The notes below the pieces were generated by a model. It had not been told where the DNA came from. It made no database searches and saw only the letters and a program-made list of their open reading frames with translations. The position numbers and the translations under genes were made by a program. Of a stretch of DNA of 64,000 nt, positions 1 to 11,316 are shown one piece after another. Within the stretch, counting starts at the first letter, position 1, and each line of letters opens with the position of its first letter. This stretch comes from Bettongia penicillata ogilbyi (taxonomy: Eukaryota > Chordata > Mammalia > Diprotodontia > Potoroidae), in contig JAJHZJ010000008.1 of assembly GCA_023548195.1 (NCBI GenBank), positions 2,380,232 to 2,444,231 of the forward strand, read 5' to 3'.

Positions 1-87
1 GTAACTAGCCTTAAAATTTCTAAAGAACTTGTGTTACTATATCCTTGTGAGGAAGGGAATGCAAGTATTATTTAGGTCCCCCCCAAG

Positions 88-190
88 GCTCTGAGACAGG
101 AAATTATATGTCTAAGGTCACACAACTAATAAAAGTCATAACTAGAATCTGAACCCAAGTTTCCTAACTCAGACACCAAGGGTCTTCCCT
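88..190 (-). repeat. tRNA-type SINE fragment
   Basis: Antisense SINE head signature: 'AAGGTCACACAACTAATAA' followed by 'TGAACCCAAGTTTCC'. Old and diverged. Confidence 0.6.
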
Positions 191-554
191 CAGCCAAACT
201 AATGGTAAGGTGATTGGGATGTTAAATATATTTTTATTATATATTATTATGATATGTTATTATTTATGTTACATATATAGATGTTAAATTGACAAATTGT
301 GAATTATTTCATATCTTGATTTATCCTCTTAAATATGTTACATATTTATCCTCTAATTGTCACACTTATGTCTGTTAATAAATAGACTGAAAATTGTAGT
401 ATTGGGAATTTTATCAGTTCGGTTCCTAAAATTTGATAGTTGTCCAAATCATCGATTCATGCCATTACTTCCAATTGGACTGTTACATCCAAGAAGAAAT
501 AAATCATGAAAAAGCAGCAGACTCTGTAAAGAAGCCAATGAAACCTCATTCATA

Positions 555-728
555 TATTGTTTATGGAGTAAGAGGACCTGGGTTCATATCCTCCCTTTGG
601 CATTTAATATCAATGTGACTTTAGTCAGATTACTTAACCTCCCTGGGCTTCAGCTTGCCCTTCTGTAGAAAGAGGAGATTAAAACAAATGGCCTCTGAGG
701 TCCTTTCTAGCTCTAATTTGTGATCCTA
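555..728 (+). repeat. tRNA-type SINE (MIR/Ther-like)
   Basis: Sense order: 'GGACCTGGGTTCATATCC', a TTAACCTCCCTGGGC-like core, then 'CTGAGGTCCTTTCTAGCTC'. Confidence 0.65.
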
Positions 729-3290
729 AATTCTACTATCCTAAGAGTATATTCCTTTAGTGTTAGCATCAGAAGGGACCTTACTTCATTCAGCCTCTTG
801 TTAATACAATAAAGCTTTAAGCACAGCCCTGACATTTAATCCCCACCCTTCTGCTACAAGAAACTTCCCACTTCACAGGGTATCTACTCCATAGTCATCA
901 TAATCACGTTTGTGATACATATGTTAAAAAGTTAGGGCAGAAAATTAGCCATGTGTTTTTATGTTCAAAAATAAAAACTACCTATATTTAAAATATAAAA
1001 TTGAGGCAAAGCTATTTTCCAAGGGCAGTTATTTCTTAAGTAAATAGAGGGTCTCATAATGGGAAATTTTGTCAAGCTGCAAGCAGAAGGGCTTTTCGAT
1101 GGGCATCAAAGACAATATTGAGTAAGTTTCCTTATTTGGGGAACCTATTTTCTTTTTAGCTCAGCATATAGAAGAGCAATAGAGAACTGTGTATACTATG
1201 TGTAGTTTATTTTTCTCAATACTTTGCACAATGTAAAAATGTAATTCAGTTCCATAAATTTTATTAATGACTACTCTGTACAAGGCAATGTTAGGCATGC
1301 AAATAGGGAAAAATGACATATTTCCTACCTGCAACTAGCTTACATCCTTGCATTCTTCTTGTAAAGAATGACATGTATATAGGTATGTATAAGTTAGGGT
1401 ATACTTGATGCAGTGGGAAGATCTAGACAAAGCACTTCAGAAAACTCTGAGAACACTTTCAGCTAGAGGATTTGGGGAAGGGTTATTAGGATGACTGGTA
1501 ACTGAGTTAAACCTTAAAGGAAAAGAAATATTCCCATAGGCAAAGGAATAAGAAGTAAATTCCAGGAAATAAGGATGATCTTTGTGAATATATGGAAGAC
1601 AGAGGTGGCAAGTTGAGTTTGGGGGGACATATGGTGCTTTAATTTAACTGAATATGAATCATTGTGAAGGACATCAGAGCAAAGTCAAATGAGAATGATA
1701 GGTTGAAGCCATATTTTGAAAGGCCTGAAATGACAAGAATCTATTGAATTCATACTATGTGCCAAGCAAATGTGAGAGATCTTACTAAGATCAAATCAAA
1801 AAGCAGTTAATTGCACATGACATAGGAAAGAATGAGAAAGAGTCAAGGATGACTGAAATTTTTAGCCTGGGTGACTAAGAAAATGATGTTGCTTTCAAAA
1901 AAAATAGGGGAGTTGGGAGGAAAGGCAGATTTGGGAGTAAAGATGAGTTTCTTCCTGTATCAGATGATAATGTTGTACTAGGTAGTATCTCAGGTTCTAT
2001 GTAGAATAATTCTATGATGAGTTCAGTTTTGGACAAAATGAGTTTGAAGTGACAGTGGGACATTACCTAGGACTAATATGTAGCTGAAGATGAGGTCCCT
2101 GTGCTCAGGGTAAAGATTAAAACTAAATAGATGGATGGATGGATAGATAGGCTGATAGGGTTGATTGATTTTGGTTTTAAGATATCTGAACTTGTATGAG
2201 TGAAGAGAACATGAAGGAAGCTTTGGGATACCTACAGATAAGGGCAGGAACTGAATAACAACCAGTCCAAAAGATAAGAGAAGAATCAGGAAAGCCCGTA
2301 GAAGCCAAGAGAGGAGAAAGCAACAAGGAGAAGGGCAAGAACAGTGTTCAGTGCTGCAGAAAGGTCAAGGAAGATGAATAATGAAAAAGGGCTACTGGAC
2401 TTAGTAGTTAGGATGTCATTAGTGACTTTAAAGTGAAATCATGCACATTACATCACATTTTTTAAAACTTTATCCTTAAAAAAAATTTATTTAAACAGAC
2501 ACATTAGAAAAGATCCTCTGCAGATTGTCTAATAAAAGGCACATTTAATTATATGGCCATGGAAATTGTGAAAATCACATCAACAAATACTTAAATCAAC
2601 AAGGACAAAAGCACATGATTAAAATTTTTCCATCTCTATGTATCAAAAACACTCAAACCTTACAAAACAAATATGGCCCCATATTTGAAATTAATTTGAC
2701 TTGAACTACCCTGGAATCTCCCTGTAAGATTCTCTTTGTAATTCTTGCTGTTTTTGTAGGAGGGAACAATGAAAAGTCCTTTTAGTAAGTCAACCTCCTC
2801 AAAGCAAACTCGACACAGGCTGTTTGTGTTAGAGAGCAGGCTCTGTTTATGGTGAAAGTGCAGTGGAATTTGTCAAAGTGTGAAAATTGTCTTGATACTC
2901 ACCATTTAGATAACCAAATGCATTTGCTACAACTTCCCCAAAATCTACTGCTAAACTGAGTCTGACAATGAGCATGCAGCCCCAAAGAGAAACTGAAAAT
3001 AAGAAACACAAAGGAATAAGGAGAAGATTTAAGTCACTGATGCAGTAAACTTAATCTGTCTCATCAGAAAATTGCAGTAAAAATGTTTTTGCAATCTGAG
3101 ACCCCTAATCCATACAAATCTACTCATCTCTAACTAAAGCCATATTGTGCAAGGGGTTTAACAAGTATATATAGTCTTTGTCAAGGGTTGAGTCCTTTGT
3201 CCAGTGTTGGATTGGTGATTTCGAGGGTAAGAATAGGGTCCTATCATAGTTTGATAATGCCATGGGAGGGTAGAGTTGAGGGGAACCAAG
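729..3290. other. Intronic stretch, no gene
   Basis: 1380-2460 contains text similar to long marsupial dispersed repeats ('GTGAAGGACATCAGAGCAAA') but is too diverged to assign. A short GGAT/GATA tandem lies at 2128-2150. 2460-3050 looks single-copy. Confidence 0.4.
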
Positions 3291-3294
3291 TAAT

Positions 3295-3415
3295 TCAACC
3301 CTGTCTTTTTACAGATGAGAAATCTGAGGTTTAAATAAGTTGAGTCACTTATTCAAGGTTCCATTAGGAGTTAGTGATAGAGCCAGGACTAGAATCCCAC
3401 TGTCCATTCTTTTGA
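3295..3415 (-). repeat. MIR-like SINE fragment
   Basis: 'TTTTACAGATGAGAAATCTGA' region followed by a decayed antisense core and 'CCAGGACTAGAATCCCA'. Confidence 0.5.
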
Positions 3416-3552
3416 ACTGTAACTTGTTGTATCTACATACAAATTGAAATAAGGAACCAAAAATTGAGTTCAACTCAAGTTTATGAATGAGACACAATGT
3501 ATCAATATTTTAATGGACCTGTACTCTCACTGATATAGCCATTCTCTCTGTC

Positions 3553-3640
3553 AGCTGATCAACAAGCATTTATTATGTTCCAGGAACTGTTCAAGGAGTT
3601 GAGAATACAAAGATGAAAATGACAAGAGCTTACATTCTTT
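3553..3640 (+). repeat. MAR1-type dispersed repeat fragment
   Basis: Contains 'CAACAAGCATTTATTATGTT' and 'CAGGAACTGTTCAAGGAGTT', then 'GAGCTTACATTCT', the signature order of a repeat seen about ten times in this window. Confidence 0.55.
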
Positions 3641-4283
3641 CCTCCCATAAATCTTCCAGTGAGGATCTATATATGTTAGAGGCTGTCCCTTGGATCTTTT
3701 AACATTCCAAAGATATTTAAAGCTCTTGAAATATCTTTCTGCTATCCCTCTCTCTTGCTATATATACCCACCTTCTTTCCTGATTATACATCATCTGGTT
3801 ATCTGTTCCTCTGCTTTCTTGTGAACAGTCATTGTTGATAATATGCTGAAGCCAGTTTACTATAGGTCTCTCCATTGTCTTTTGGGTTCTTTGAAGAGTC
3901 TAGTGGTCCATGATTCCTAATATCATTGGAAAAATGTTGATATTAAAATGATGGGTTTTATGTCCAAGAGTCTCCTGGGTTTGTTGGGAGTGATACATAA
4001 TTTTCCAAATAAAATCCAGCCCAGTTTCTTCCTCATTTCTGATTCTAGGCCCAGCTTATTGCCCATCTGCAGTGCCTTTTCAAGTTTAAATGGACTGAGG
4101 GATTGACAAAGAGTACTGATTATATGTCATGATCAGTCAACAGGCACACTTCATCTATGTTTTTTCCTATTTGGATTGTTGGGACACTCTTAAGCAATGG
4201 GTGTGAATTTGCTTGAGGAGGTCTTGTACTGTTCAGGGACTTAATGCCATCAGGAAAATCTGGAAAGCTTCATCATCTATAGC

Positions 4284-4730
4284 AAGAGTTCTTAACCTTT
4301 TTGGTGCCATAAATCTCTTTGGCAGTCTGGGGAAGAGAGATGCGGATGAAAGTAGGACAGAGAATAAGCATTTATTAAGTGCCTACTGTGTGACAGACAC
4401 CATACTAAGCACATTGAAAATATCTCATTTGATCTCCATAACAACCTAGTGGGGTAGGTGTTATTAATAATAGGGGAAAATATCCTTATTTAAATATTTG
4501 AGAAAACTGAGGGAGACAAAGATTAAGTGACTTTTCCCTATGTAACAAAGCTAGTAGATGTCTAAGGCCATATTTGAACTTGTATCTTCCAGACTCTAGG
4601 TCCGGCGCTCAGTGCACTATGGCGCCACCTAGCTGCCTGTGGTGAAGTCTATGGAAATGCATAAAATAATACTGCAAAGGAAACCCACTATATTGAAATT
4701 TTTTTCAGATAAGTTCATGAATTTGCTCTG
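4284..4730 (+). mobile_element. hAT-like short element, split by a SINE
   Basis: Left part 4284-4330 starts 'AGAGTTCTTAACCTTTTTGG' and ends 'GGCAGTCTGG'. Right part from about 4641 resumes 'GGTGAAGTCTATGG' and 'AAATGCATAAAATAATAC'. Related copies lie at 33070, 34010, 50350 and 61331. The 61331 copy has inverted ends, which suggests a non-autonomous DNA transposon. Confidence 0.55.
4331..4640 (-). repeat. SINE inserted in the hAT-like element
   Basis: Antisense CORE-type SINE. It begins with 'ATTTATTAAGTGCCTACTGT' and ends with 'GGCGCCACCTAGCTGCC', the complement of the usual GGCAGCTAGGTGGC head. The CpG sites in the head are kept, which suggests it is younger than its host element. Confidence 0.75.
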
Positions 4731-5284
4731 TAGGGAGTCCCTTTTCCCTTTGAATCCTGTGCAGGACGTGCCTCTTAATAGAGACACCTTTGTTTCCCTG
4801 CTGTATGCCTGACTTTGTGTGGCTAATTAAGGGGTCACTGAATAAAGTTGTCTCCAAAATTGGGTCTATCAAGTAATTTCATTTATAGATGTGTGAAAGA
4901 CACCTCAGGGGAAGAAAGCCTTTAAGGTTCCATTTTACTTTCCTGAGTCAGTTTTTTTTAAAGTAGTCAAACAATAAAAACACAGAGCAGTCTTTGGTTC
5001 CATACTCTTTTCAATCAGTTGTGTGACCATGGAGATGTCATCTGTCTCAAATCATCTGGGAAAGCCGCCTGTGTCCTTTTCATATTTTTATCAAGGATAC
5101 CTCAATGGAAACTGGGACGCAAAAAACAAAAATACATAATGAAGTCAGTGTTTCACACTCTAAAAGTAGAAATGGTTAAGCTTTACCATTGAGAATAGAG
5201 AGACAGGTTAATGGCCTGCTGTTGTGGCCTCAGGCAGATAATGGTGGGAAAAGGCCAGTGATGAGAGGCAGGTAGGTCATGTAA

Positions 5285-5455
5285 AGGTTAGAAAGCACTG
5301 AACCTGGAGTCAGGAAGACCTGAGTTCAAATTTAGCCTCAGATTCTTTCTAGCTACGTGATCCTAGGAGAAATTTACTTAGCCTCATTCTCCTTTCCTCA
5401 TCAGGTGTAAAGATAGCATGTACTGTCCAGGGTTATTGTGAAAATTAAATAAAAG
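5285..5455 (+). repeat. tRNA-type SINE
   Basis: Contains 'GGAGTCAGGAAGACCTGAG' and 'TTCAAATTTAGCCTCAGA', then 'CAGGGTTATTGTGAAAATTA'. Confidence 0.75.
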
Positions 5456-6416
5456 ATTGGTTGGTTTGTTAAGAAAAGTCTAGTAACAAGGAAAGAGAAA
5501 GGAAGTCAGTCCAGGCAGGCATGAACAGATAGAAGAAACCCAAGGGACAAGATATTGAAAATAGCAGACCTCCTCAGATAGGCACAGAAATGGCAAAGAA
5601 CATGAAACTGGAAATTAAGAGTCATCCAGATATAAATGAAGCTCTGTAAGCCCTGTTGGGAGGAAAATCAGAAGTGTGGGGGACATAACTGTTTTTATAC
5701 ATTAAAGTCAGCAGTCTTGCAATCGAACAAGACATGCTTTTTCCATTGAAATTAATTGCTTTTAGTGGAGATTTGTTGAGGTGATTTAGGGTATATGGGG
5801 TAAATAGAATCTTTTTAACTTTGGACATAATTTGAATAACATTCTTATGCCCTTCTTTCAGTAATGATAATAGAAACTCCTTGGTAGTTCAGAATTGGTT
5901 TCCATTTGTTTTCTGAAACTGTGTTACATGATAAGAAAAATGGAATCCTTCATGCAAAAAAAAAATTAGATATTATATATAATTTTTTGCTTCTCTTTTA
6001 CCTGCTAAAGTGAATATTTAAATCTTTGAAAGCTGGGAATACTGGGTGGGTTTTCCTAAAGCAACTGAGTTATTTCCTACTTTGTAACTCTGGTTTTTGC
6101 ATGATGTGCTGCTACATAGAATTCACCCGAAGATCACTGGGGACCGGGGATCGGGGAGGGGAGCAGGGTTATAGAAGAACCTGCAGGCTTATCTAGCGAT
6201 GGGAACTGTCCAGACGAAGGAAATTCAGGCAAGGTTGGAGTTTGGAGGCCAGGCTGCTGATCTCAAAAGAAACATGAGGCAGTGAGGCCAGCAGGCATCA
6301 CAAACAGACGTCATTCTCTTTTCTACCTAAAGCCCTTGTTTCCTGCTAGCTGCTGTTTGGATCTTGCTTCTACTTCAGGCATTATGTCCTTGCCTCTGTC
6401 TCTCCAGCTCCTGGAA
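5456..6416. other. Intronic stretch, nothing recognised
   Basis: No gene, repeat family or RNA recognised. It includes a GC-richer patch around 6140-6290 without CpG clustering. Confidence 0.4.
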
Positions 6417-6622
6417 ATGTGTGTGTGTGCACTTTACACACACACACACACGTATGTATATGTGTATATATACGTGTGTGTATGCATATATACATATATA
6501 TTGTATGTAGTAGTGGTTGTGGTGGTGGTAGTGGTATTATAGTGGCAGTAGTAGTAATAGTAGTAGTAGTAAGAGAAGTAGTATTAGTAGTGGCAGTAGC
6601 AGTGGTAGTAATAGTAGTATAT
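6417..6622. repeat. Compound microsatellite (TG/CA, TA, then GTA/GTG)
   Basis: TG and CA runs at 6419-6512 pass into a long trinucleotide tract of GTA, GTG and GCA units to 6622. Open frames across it give only low-complexity valine and threonine-histidine runs, so no protein is called. Confidence 0.9.
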
Positions 6623-6699
6623 ACAAATTAGATGTTGTTTCCCTCCCACCTAAGGAGTGTAAGTCCTTGAAGACAGAAAGTTTAATTTTGGCCTTTGCT

Positions 6700-6905
6700 T
6701 TATAACCCTGAACTAGTCACTTAACTACTCAGTAAGTGCTCTAAATGATTTTCTAAGCCTATAATTTGAGAGCAGGGCACTGACCCTCAGTGGTGGAGTC
6801 CCCAGGTGGGGGCTTCCCTAAGCCAGTGAAATCATGGATCCAGCTCCTATCCCTGTCCTACCTTGGACACATTGCTTGGCTTAATAAATGCTTGTTCTTT
6901 GATCG
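6700..6905 (+). repeat. Old SINE/L2-tail fragment
   Basis: Ends with 'TTGGCTTAATAAATGCTTG' and 'TTCTTTGATCGATGGATTC', an L2/MIR-type 3' tail. Confidence 0.45.
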
Positions 6906-7034
6906 ATGGATTCATTAAGATTTGCATAGGACACTGAGAGGCTGAATGGTTTGTTACATGGTCAGTCATGTCAAAGGTTAAATCTGAGCTCAGATACTTT
7001 CACTTTCCCAAGGCCAGCTTCCTCTACCCTCTTC

Positions 7035-7265
7035 ATAACACCTGACACTTGTATAGTTAAAGCACTTTCCATGCATTTCTCATCATTCAATCTTCACAAC
7101 ATCCACGTGAGGCAGATGGTGTAAAGATCTCACTTTAGAAATAAGGAAACTGAGGCCCACAGAACTCAAAGGTCTTGCACAGGTTCCTGTAGTTGGTCGT
7201 TGTCAGATCCAGGATGTGAACTCAGATCTTCAGCCTCTTAAGACCAGCATTCTTGGTACTAGGTT
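7035..7265 (-). repeat. MIR-like SINE
   Basis: Antisense order: 'AAAGCACTTTCCATGCATTT', 'AAGGAAACTGAGGCCCACAG', then 'GATGTGAACTCAGATCTTC'. Confidence 0.65.
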
Positions 7266-7639
7266 ATGTCAACTCTTCTTTACAGAAGCATTTTTCGAAT
7301 ACTTTATGGATATAAGAAAACTTAAATCTACCTGAATTTTTATCCAGTAGCAGAGACCACTGAGTTTTGTACAGCACAAGGAGCTATTTTTTTTTTCCAA
7401 GGTTGATACCAACATTAACAATCACCTACACTTGGGGCCCATAAACTGACCATATCCCAATTTCATTCACCCAGTTAACAACCATTCATTATATGCCAGG
7501 TACTGGGCTGGACACTGAAGTTTTTTTAATGGCCCAATTCACTACCCAGTAGATTTTGGATAAAATCCTATTTGATAAATCTCTGAAATATATGAGAAAT
7601 GGAAATATACATGTAGAAAGAGACAGAGAGAAAGATAGC

Positions 7640-7890
7640 TAGAAGGTTCAAGAGATAAAAAAGCCCTGGGCCTGTAGTCACGGAGACCTGAGTTCAAGTC
7701 CAACCTCAGACATTTGTTAGCTTTGTGACCCTGGGCAAGTCATTTAACCTCCCTTTGCTTCCTCATTTATAAAATAGCACCTATCTCACAGGGTTATTGT
7801 GAGAATTAAATCAGATAATATTTGCAAAAGGCTAAGCACAGCACCCCAGGAACTTAGTAGTCATTTGATAAAGACTTGTTTTCTTCCATC
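7640..7890 (+). repeat. tRNA-type SINE, nearly full length
   Basis: 'GAGACCTGAGTTCAAGTCC', 'GTGACCCTGGGCAAGTCATT', 'CAGGGTTATTGTGAGAATTA' in sense order. Confidence 0.8.
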
Positions 7891-8394
7891 CTTCTTTCTG
7901 TTAATTCACCTTACGCTCCAAATTCAAGTCTCAGGATAGTCATCAAACTAAACTATGAAAACTGAGTAACCCTTAGCTATTAGAAACTTACTTTAAAATT
8001 GAATTGTTCTTCCTGAAATTCTAATAGGAATCTTCTTTGGTGTCTGTTATTTTCTTTTATGGGCCTCTTCTCTGTGTGCTCAATTTTAACCACACAGTGA
8101 TTACCTAAATTCACAGGATTTGCAAAGTGAAATCTTTTGGTTCCTAATTTCAGTAGAATTCAGCAGTTAAATGTATCCAGCCTTGGATGCTTCTAACTGT
8201 TCTTAACGAAACATTAAATTGAATGATAATTGACTGTTCATAAATACCTATTCGAGAGAGTTGGTGTTATTGCGTGTGCTCCAGCCCTTTCAGTTGGTTT
8301 AATTTTCCAACTGGTGTGCTTTTTACCAGTAGCATATAGATAGCTTGTTAACACGTTGATTTTTTATTGTTATACTTGTCATTTACAATAATCA

Positions 8395-8600
8395 TTTGTC
8401 AGGTGCCTATTTTGTGCCAGACGTTGTGGTAATGGATAGGACAAAATGGAACAGTCCTGGGCCTCAAGGAGCTTACTTTCAACATGTAAATAATGCAAAA
8501 TATTGACTAAGTCATTCTGAGGGAATTTGAAGGTGGAGGAGGAAACAGTAGCAGCTGGGATGATCAGGAGAGAGGCACATGTAGGAAGTGGGTCTCTAAT
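8395..8600 (+). repeat. MAR1-type dispersed repeat
   Basis: 'AGGTGCCTATTTTGTGCCAG' then 'CTCAAGGAGCTTACTTTCAA' and a GGGATGATCAGGAGAG segment. Confidence 0.5.
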
Positions 8601-9084
8601 GATTCTAGGAATTCTAAGAGACAGAGAAGGAAAGTTGCAACTGTGAAGAATTCCAGAATTGTGTGATAAACATCAGAATCATAAGACTGTGGAAAGTCTT
8701 GACAGAGCATCTGCTAAACTTAAGGATGTTGGACTTGGAACATTTGACAGAAGACAAGATGGCCACGTCCCTTAACTCCATCCCTTCTGTAATGTAGAAA
8801 AAGGAGTAAATTTAGTTCATTTTCGAAATCAGGAGCAATTGGTAGAAAATGCAGAGAAAAAATAGGTTTGTCAAGAAAAATTTCCTAAAAAGTAAAACTA
8901 TCCAAAAAATGGTATAGGCTGCCTTGGGAGATGATTAGGTATCCCTCACTTCAAAGAGAAGGCAATTGACCATTTGTCAGGTATATTATAAGGGGTATCT
9001 GAGGGATCGGTATTAACTGGGCTGAGATGGCTATCATTGTTCCCTCAAACTCTGAAACTTTGTGATTATTTACATTCCTTAAGA

Positions 9085-9180
9085 ATGTAAACTATTTGAA
9101 AACAAAGGACCATTTTTGCTTTTCCTTTGTATCCCTATAGAGTGTGGCACAGAGTAATCACTTAATGGTTATGGATTAAT
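9085..9180 (+). repeat. L2-type 3' tail
   Basis: 'TTTGTATCCCTATAGAGTG' and 'GTAATCACTTAATGGTTATG' resemble the L2 end. Confidence 0.45.
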
Positions 9181-9239
9181 TAATTGGTAAGATATTAGTT
9201 TTAGAATTCAGCAGCAGTAGAGAATCTGCTGTCCTACAA

Positions 9240-9300
9240 GAAAAAATACATATATACACATATATGCATGTATGTGCATACACATATATCCATATAGTTT
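9240..9300. repeat. TA/CA microsatellite
   Basis: Alternating purine-pyrimidine run of ACATATAT and GCATACACAT units. Confidence 0.85.
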
Positions 9301-9329
9301 AATTACAATGAAAATTTATCCATCTTTTA

Positions 9330-9560
9330 TCCAGCTAATCGTAACCATAATAGTAACACTGGCATAAGTGCTTTAAGGTTTGCAAATTGCATTACAATAA
9401 TATCTCCTCTTATCCTCACAGAAACCCAGTGGTGTAGGTTCTATTATCATTCCCATTTTATAGATGAGGAAAATGTGGCAGAGTTAGGTTAAATAAAATT
9501 GCCCAGGGTCACACAGAAATTATCTGAAGCCAAATATGAACCTGAGTCTTCCCACATGTG
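9330..9560 (-). repeat. MIR-like SINE
   Basis: 'TTTATAGATGAGGAAAATG', 'GCCCAGGGTCACACAGAAAT' and 'GAACCTGAGTCTTCCC' in antisense order. Confidence 0.65.
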
Positions 9561-9684
9561 AAATGCTTGATAGATATAAAGCACTGCTCTAGGTGCTAAC
9601 ACAGAAACATTGACTCTGCCCATGAGAATCTTACCATCAAGAAGTGGCTAGACATGTACATGAAGGGAACTGGACCAAATGGAA

Positions 9685-9835
9685 CGCTAAGGTCCCTTTA
9701 GACTTCACATCTAGCATTTGATCTAACTTCTGTCAACCCCAGTTTTCCTATCAGGAAAATGAGGGTTTTAGTACCTGCTTCATAGGAAGGCTTTGAGGCT
9801 CAAATATGAAGGTATATAAAGCACTTCATGGACCT
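9685..9835 (+). repeat. SINE 3' half
   Basis: 'CCCAGTTTTCCTATCAGGAA' followed by a decayed CTGCTTCATAGG segment and 'AAAGCACTTCATGGACC'. Confidence 0.5.
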
Positions 9836-10161
9836 TAATATTAAAAAATTAAATTAATGTAAGTTAATATAAAAATTAAAAATATTTTTTTAAAAAAGAT
9901 GAGCAGAGATGAGCATAGAATTGGAGGGATAGGGGCTATGAGGTCATATGAGGGCATGAGCACTTTCCTATCTTCAGCACAATGTCCTAGGGGAAGCTAC
10001 TGTCTAAACCTTGTGGACATACATACGCTTTTGGTCTTTGGAGTGAGCTATCTGCCTGGAACTTTCTTCCAACATTGTGTTTATTAGGGGAAGGTTAAAA
10101 AAGTAACTTTTTAAAACATTTATAATTGCTGGATGCTAATGAGCTTCACTTTCTCCCACAG

Positions 10162-10372
10162 TATGACTTTGTGGAGCTCCTGGATGGCAGTAGGTTAATC
10201 GCGAGAGAACAGCGCAACCTTCTTGATTCAGAAAGAGCTGGTCGACAGACAAGATCTGTCAGTCTTCACGAGGCTGGTTTCATCCAGTATCTGGATTCTG
10301 GAATCTGGCATCTGGCTTTTTATAATGATGGGAAAAATGTAGAGCAGGTGTCTTTTAATACCATCGTTATAG
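10162..10372 (+). CDS. TENM3: TENM3 exon: extracellular stalk before the EGF repeats
   Basis: This 211-nt internal exon encodes 70 residues running from [12 protein letters not shown] to SFNTIVI, plus the first base of a split codon. The acceptor is a pyrimidine-rich tract ending CCCACAG and the donor is G|GTAAGA, a strong site. The exon starts in phase 0 and ends in phase 1. The peptide is the conserved stalk of teneurins, type II membrane proteins at synapses, lying between the transmembrane helix and the EGF rod. It includes the [23 protein letters not shown] block typical of vertebrate teneurins. The choice of TENM3 over TENM1, 2 or 4 comes from this block together with the following EGF exons. 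Frame is intact. Upstream exons, including the start codon, are outside the window. Confidence 0.93.
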
Positions 10373-10832
10373 GTAAGAACAGTTTTCGTTAAAGAATTTC
10401 TGCAAAGCCACAACCTAAGGAGCAGTTTGGGGTTAGGAGTGGGGGATGAGGTGGAGGGAATGTTTGAACAAATTTTTGTTATCGCCATTAATTCCCACCG
10501 TTTCAAATTATGGCTAAGAGGTGAGAAATGTTTTAATTTTTTTTAGTAATGAACATATGAAAAATAAACTGTGATACTCACTTGCCAAGAAATAAAAGGA
10601 AGCAGATTACCTTAAATGAACGTTTTAAAATTTTCATTTAATTAAAAATTTTTTGCTCTACTATTCTGCCTGTTTTAAAAATCTACTACAAGTAGATATT
10701 ACTTTAAAAAAAAAAAGTTGTTGAACAAACCAGCCACTTTGGCATGTACCTGAAACTGAGCAGAGTTGTAGAATCTACTTGGCATTGTGGTGGGAGGTAG
10801 CCTGTACGAGTTTTCTTTCTTTCTTTCCTCAG
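10373..10832 (+). other. TENM3: TENM3 intron, 460 nt
   Basis: Short intron between the stalk exon and the EGF1 exon, with GT at 10373 and AG at 10831-10832. It ends in a TTTCTTTCTTTCCTC pyrimidine tract. I see no repeat in it apart from a short A-run near 10707. Confidence 0.9.
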
Positions 10833-10934
10833 AGTCTGTGGTCGAATGCCCCCGGAATTGCCATGGAAACGGAGAATGTGTTTCTGGGACATGTCATTGT
10901 TTTCCAGGATTTCTGGGCCCCGATTGTTCAAGAG
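10833..10934 (+). CDS. TENM3: TENM3 exon: EGF-like repeat 1
   Basis: A 102-nt phase 1-1 exon. With the split glutamate codon it reads [16 protein letters not shown] and continues to GFLGPDCSR. Six cysteines in C-x4-C-x5-C-x4-C-x-C-x8-C order make one complete teneurin-type EGF-like repeat. The donor is AGAG|GTATGT. The exon length is a multiple of three and both ends are phase 1, so it could be skipped without a frameshift. The ESVVECP start and the [18 protein letters not shown] end match TENM3 as I know it; TENM2 has [16 protein letters not shown] at the same place. Extracellular. Confidence 0.95.
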
Positions 10935-11121
10935 GTATGTGTTTAGTCAAATTCCTTTCTTAAGTAAATACAAATCTGCCACAGGAATACAAGGAGTCTA
11001 GAATGTCACTTCACGGGAGGAAGAGAAACTGCCATGTGGCTTGTTCTAGAGATGTTTTTTTCTTTCCCAAGGCTGATGAGAAAGATGGCTGTTAATTCCA
11101 CTGTCATGTTCTATTTTACAG
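10935..11121 (+). other. TENM3: TENM3 intron, 187 nt
   Basis: Smallest intron in the window, between the EGF1 and EGF2-3 exons. GT at 10935 and AG at 11120-11121, preceded by TTCTATTTTAC. No repeat seen. Confidence 0.92.
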
Positions 11122-11316
11122 CGGCCTGTCCAGTGTTGTGTAGTGGAAATGGGCAGTACTCCAAAGGACGTTGTCTCTGCTTCAGCGGCTGGAAGGGTAC
11201 CGAGTGTGATGTGCCCACCACCCAGTGTATTGACCCTCAGTGTGGGGGTCGTGGGATTTGTATTATGGGCTCTTGTACTTGCAACTCAGGATACAAAGGG
11301 GAAAACTGTGAAGAAG
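11122..11316 (+). CDS. TENM3: TENM3 exon: EGF-like repeats 2 and 3
   Basis: A 195-nt phase 1-1 exon. EGF2 runs [18 protein letters not shown] to KGTECDVP and has only five cysteines: the third is replaced by tyrosine in GNGQY. EGF3 runs [13 protein letters not shown] to KGENCEE with all six. In the teneurin family the odd cysteine left in EGF2 pairs with the same residue of a second chain and makes a disulphide-linked dimer; the sequence shows the required missing cysteine. The acceptor is TTTTACAG and the donor GAAG|GTAAAC. Frame is open and there is no sign of decay. Confidence 0.95.

Larger units (their letters stand above)
1..10161 (+). other. TENM3: TENM3 intron, 3' part (upstream of stalk exon)
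   Basis: No exon is recognised before the acceptor at 10160-10161, so this is taken as the 3' end of a TENM3 intron whose start lies outside the window. It contains old SINE and L2 fragments, a hAT-like element split by a SINE, and microsatellites, listed separately. Open frames here are short and match no family I know. Confidence 0.8.

Noticed and set aside
6282..6631. Open frames over the TG/GTA microsatellite
   Set aside because: Low-complexity translation of simple repeats; no start context, splice sites or family match.
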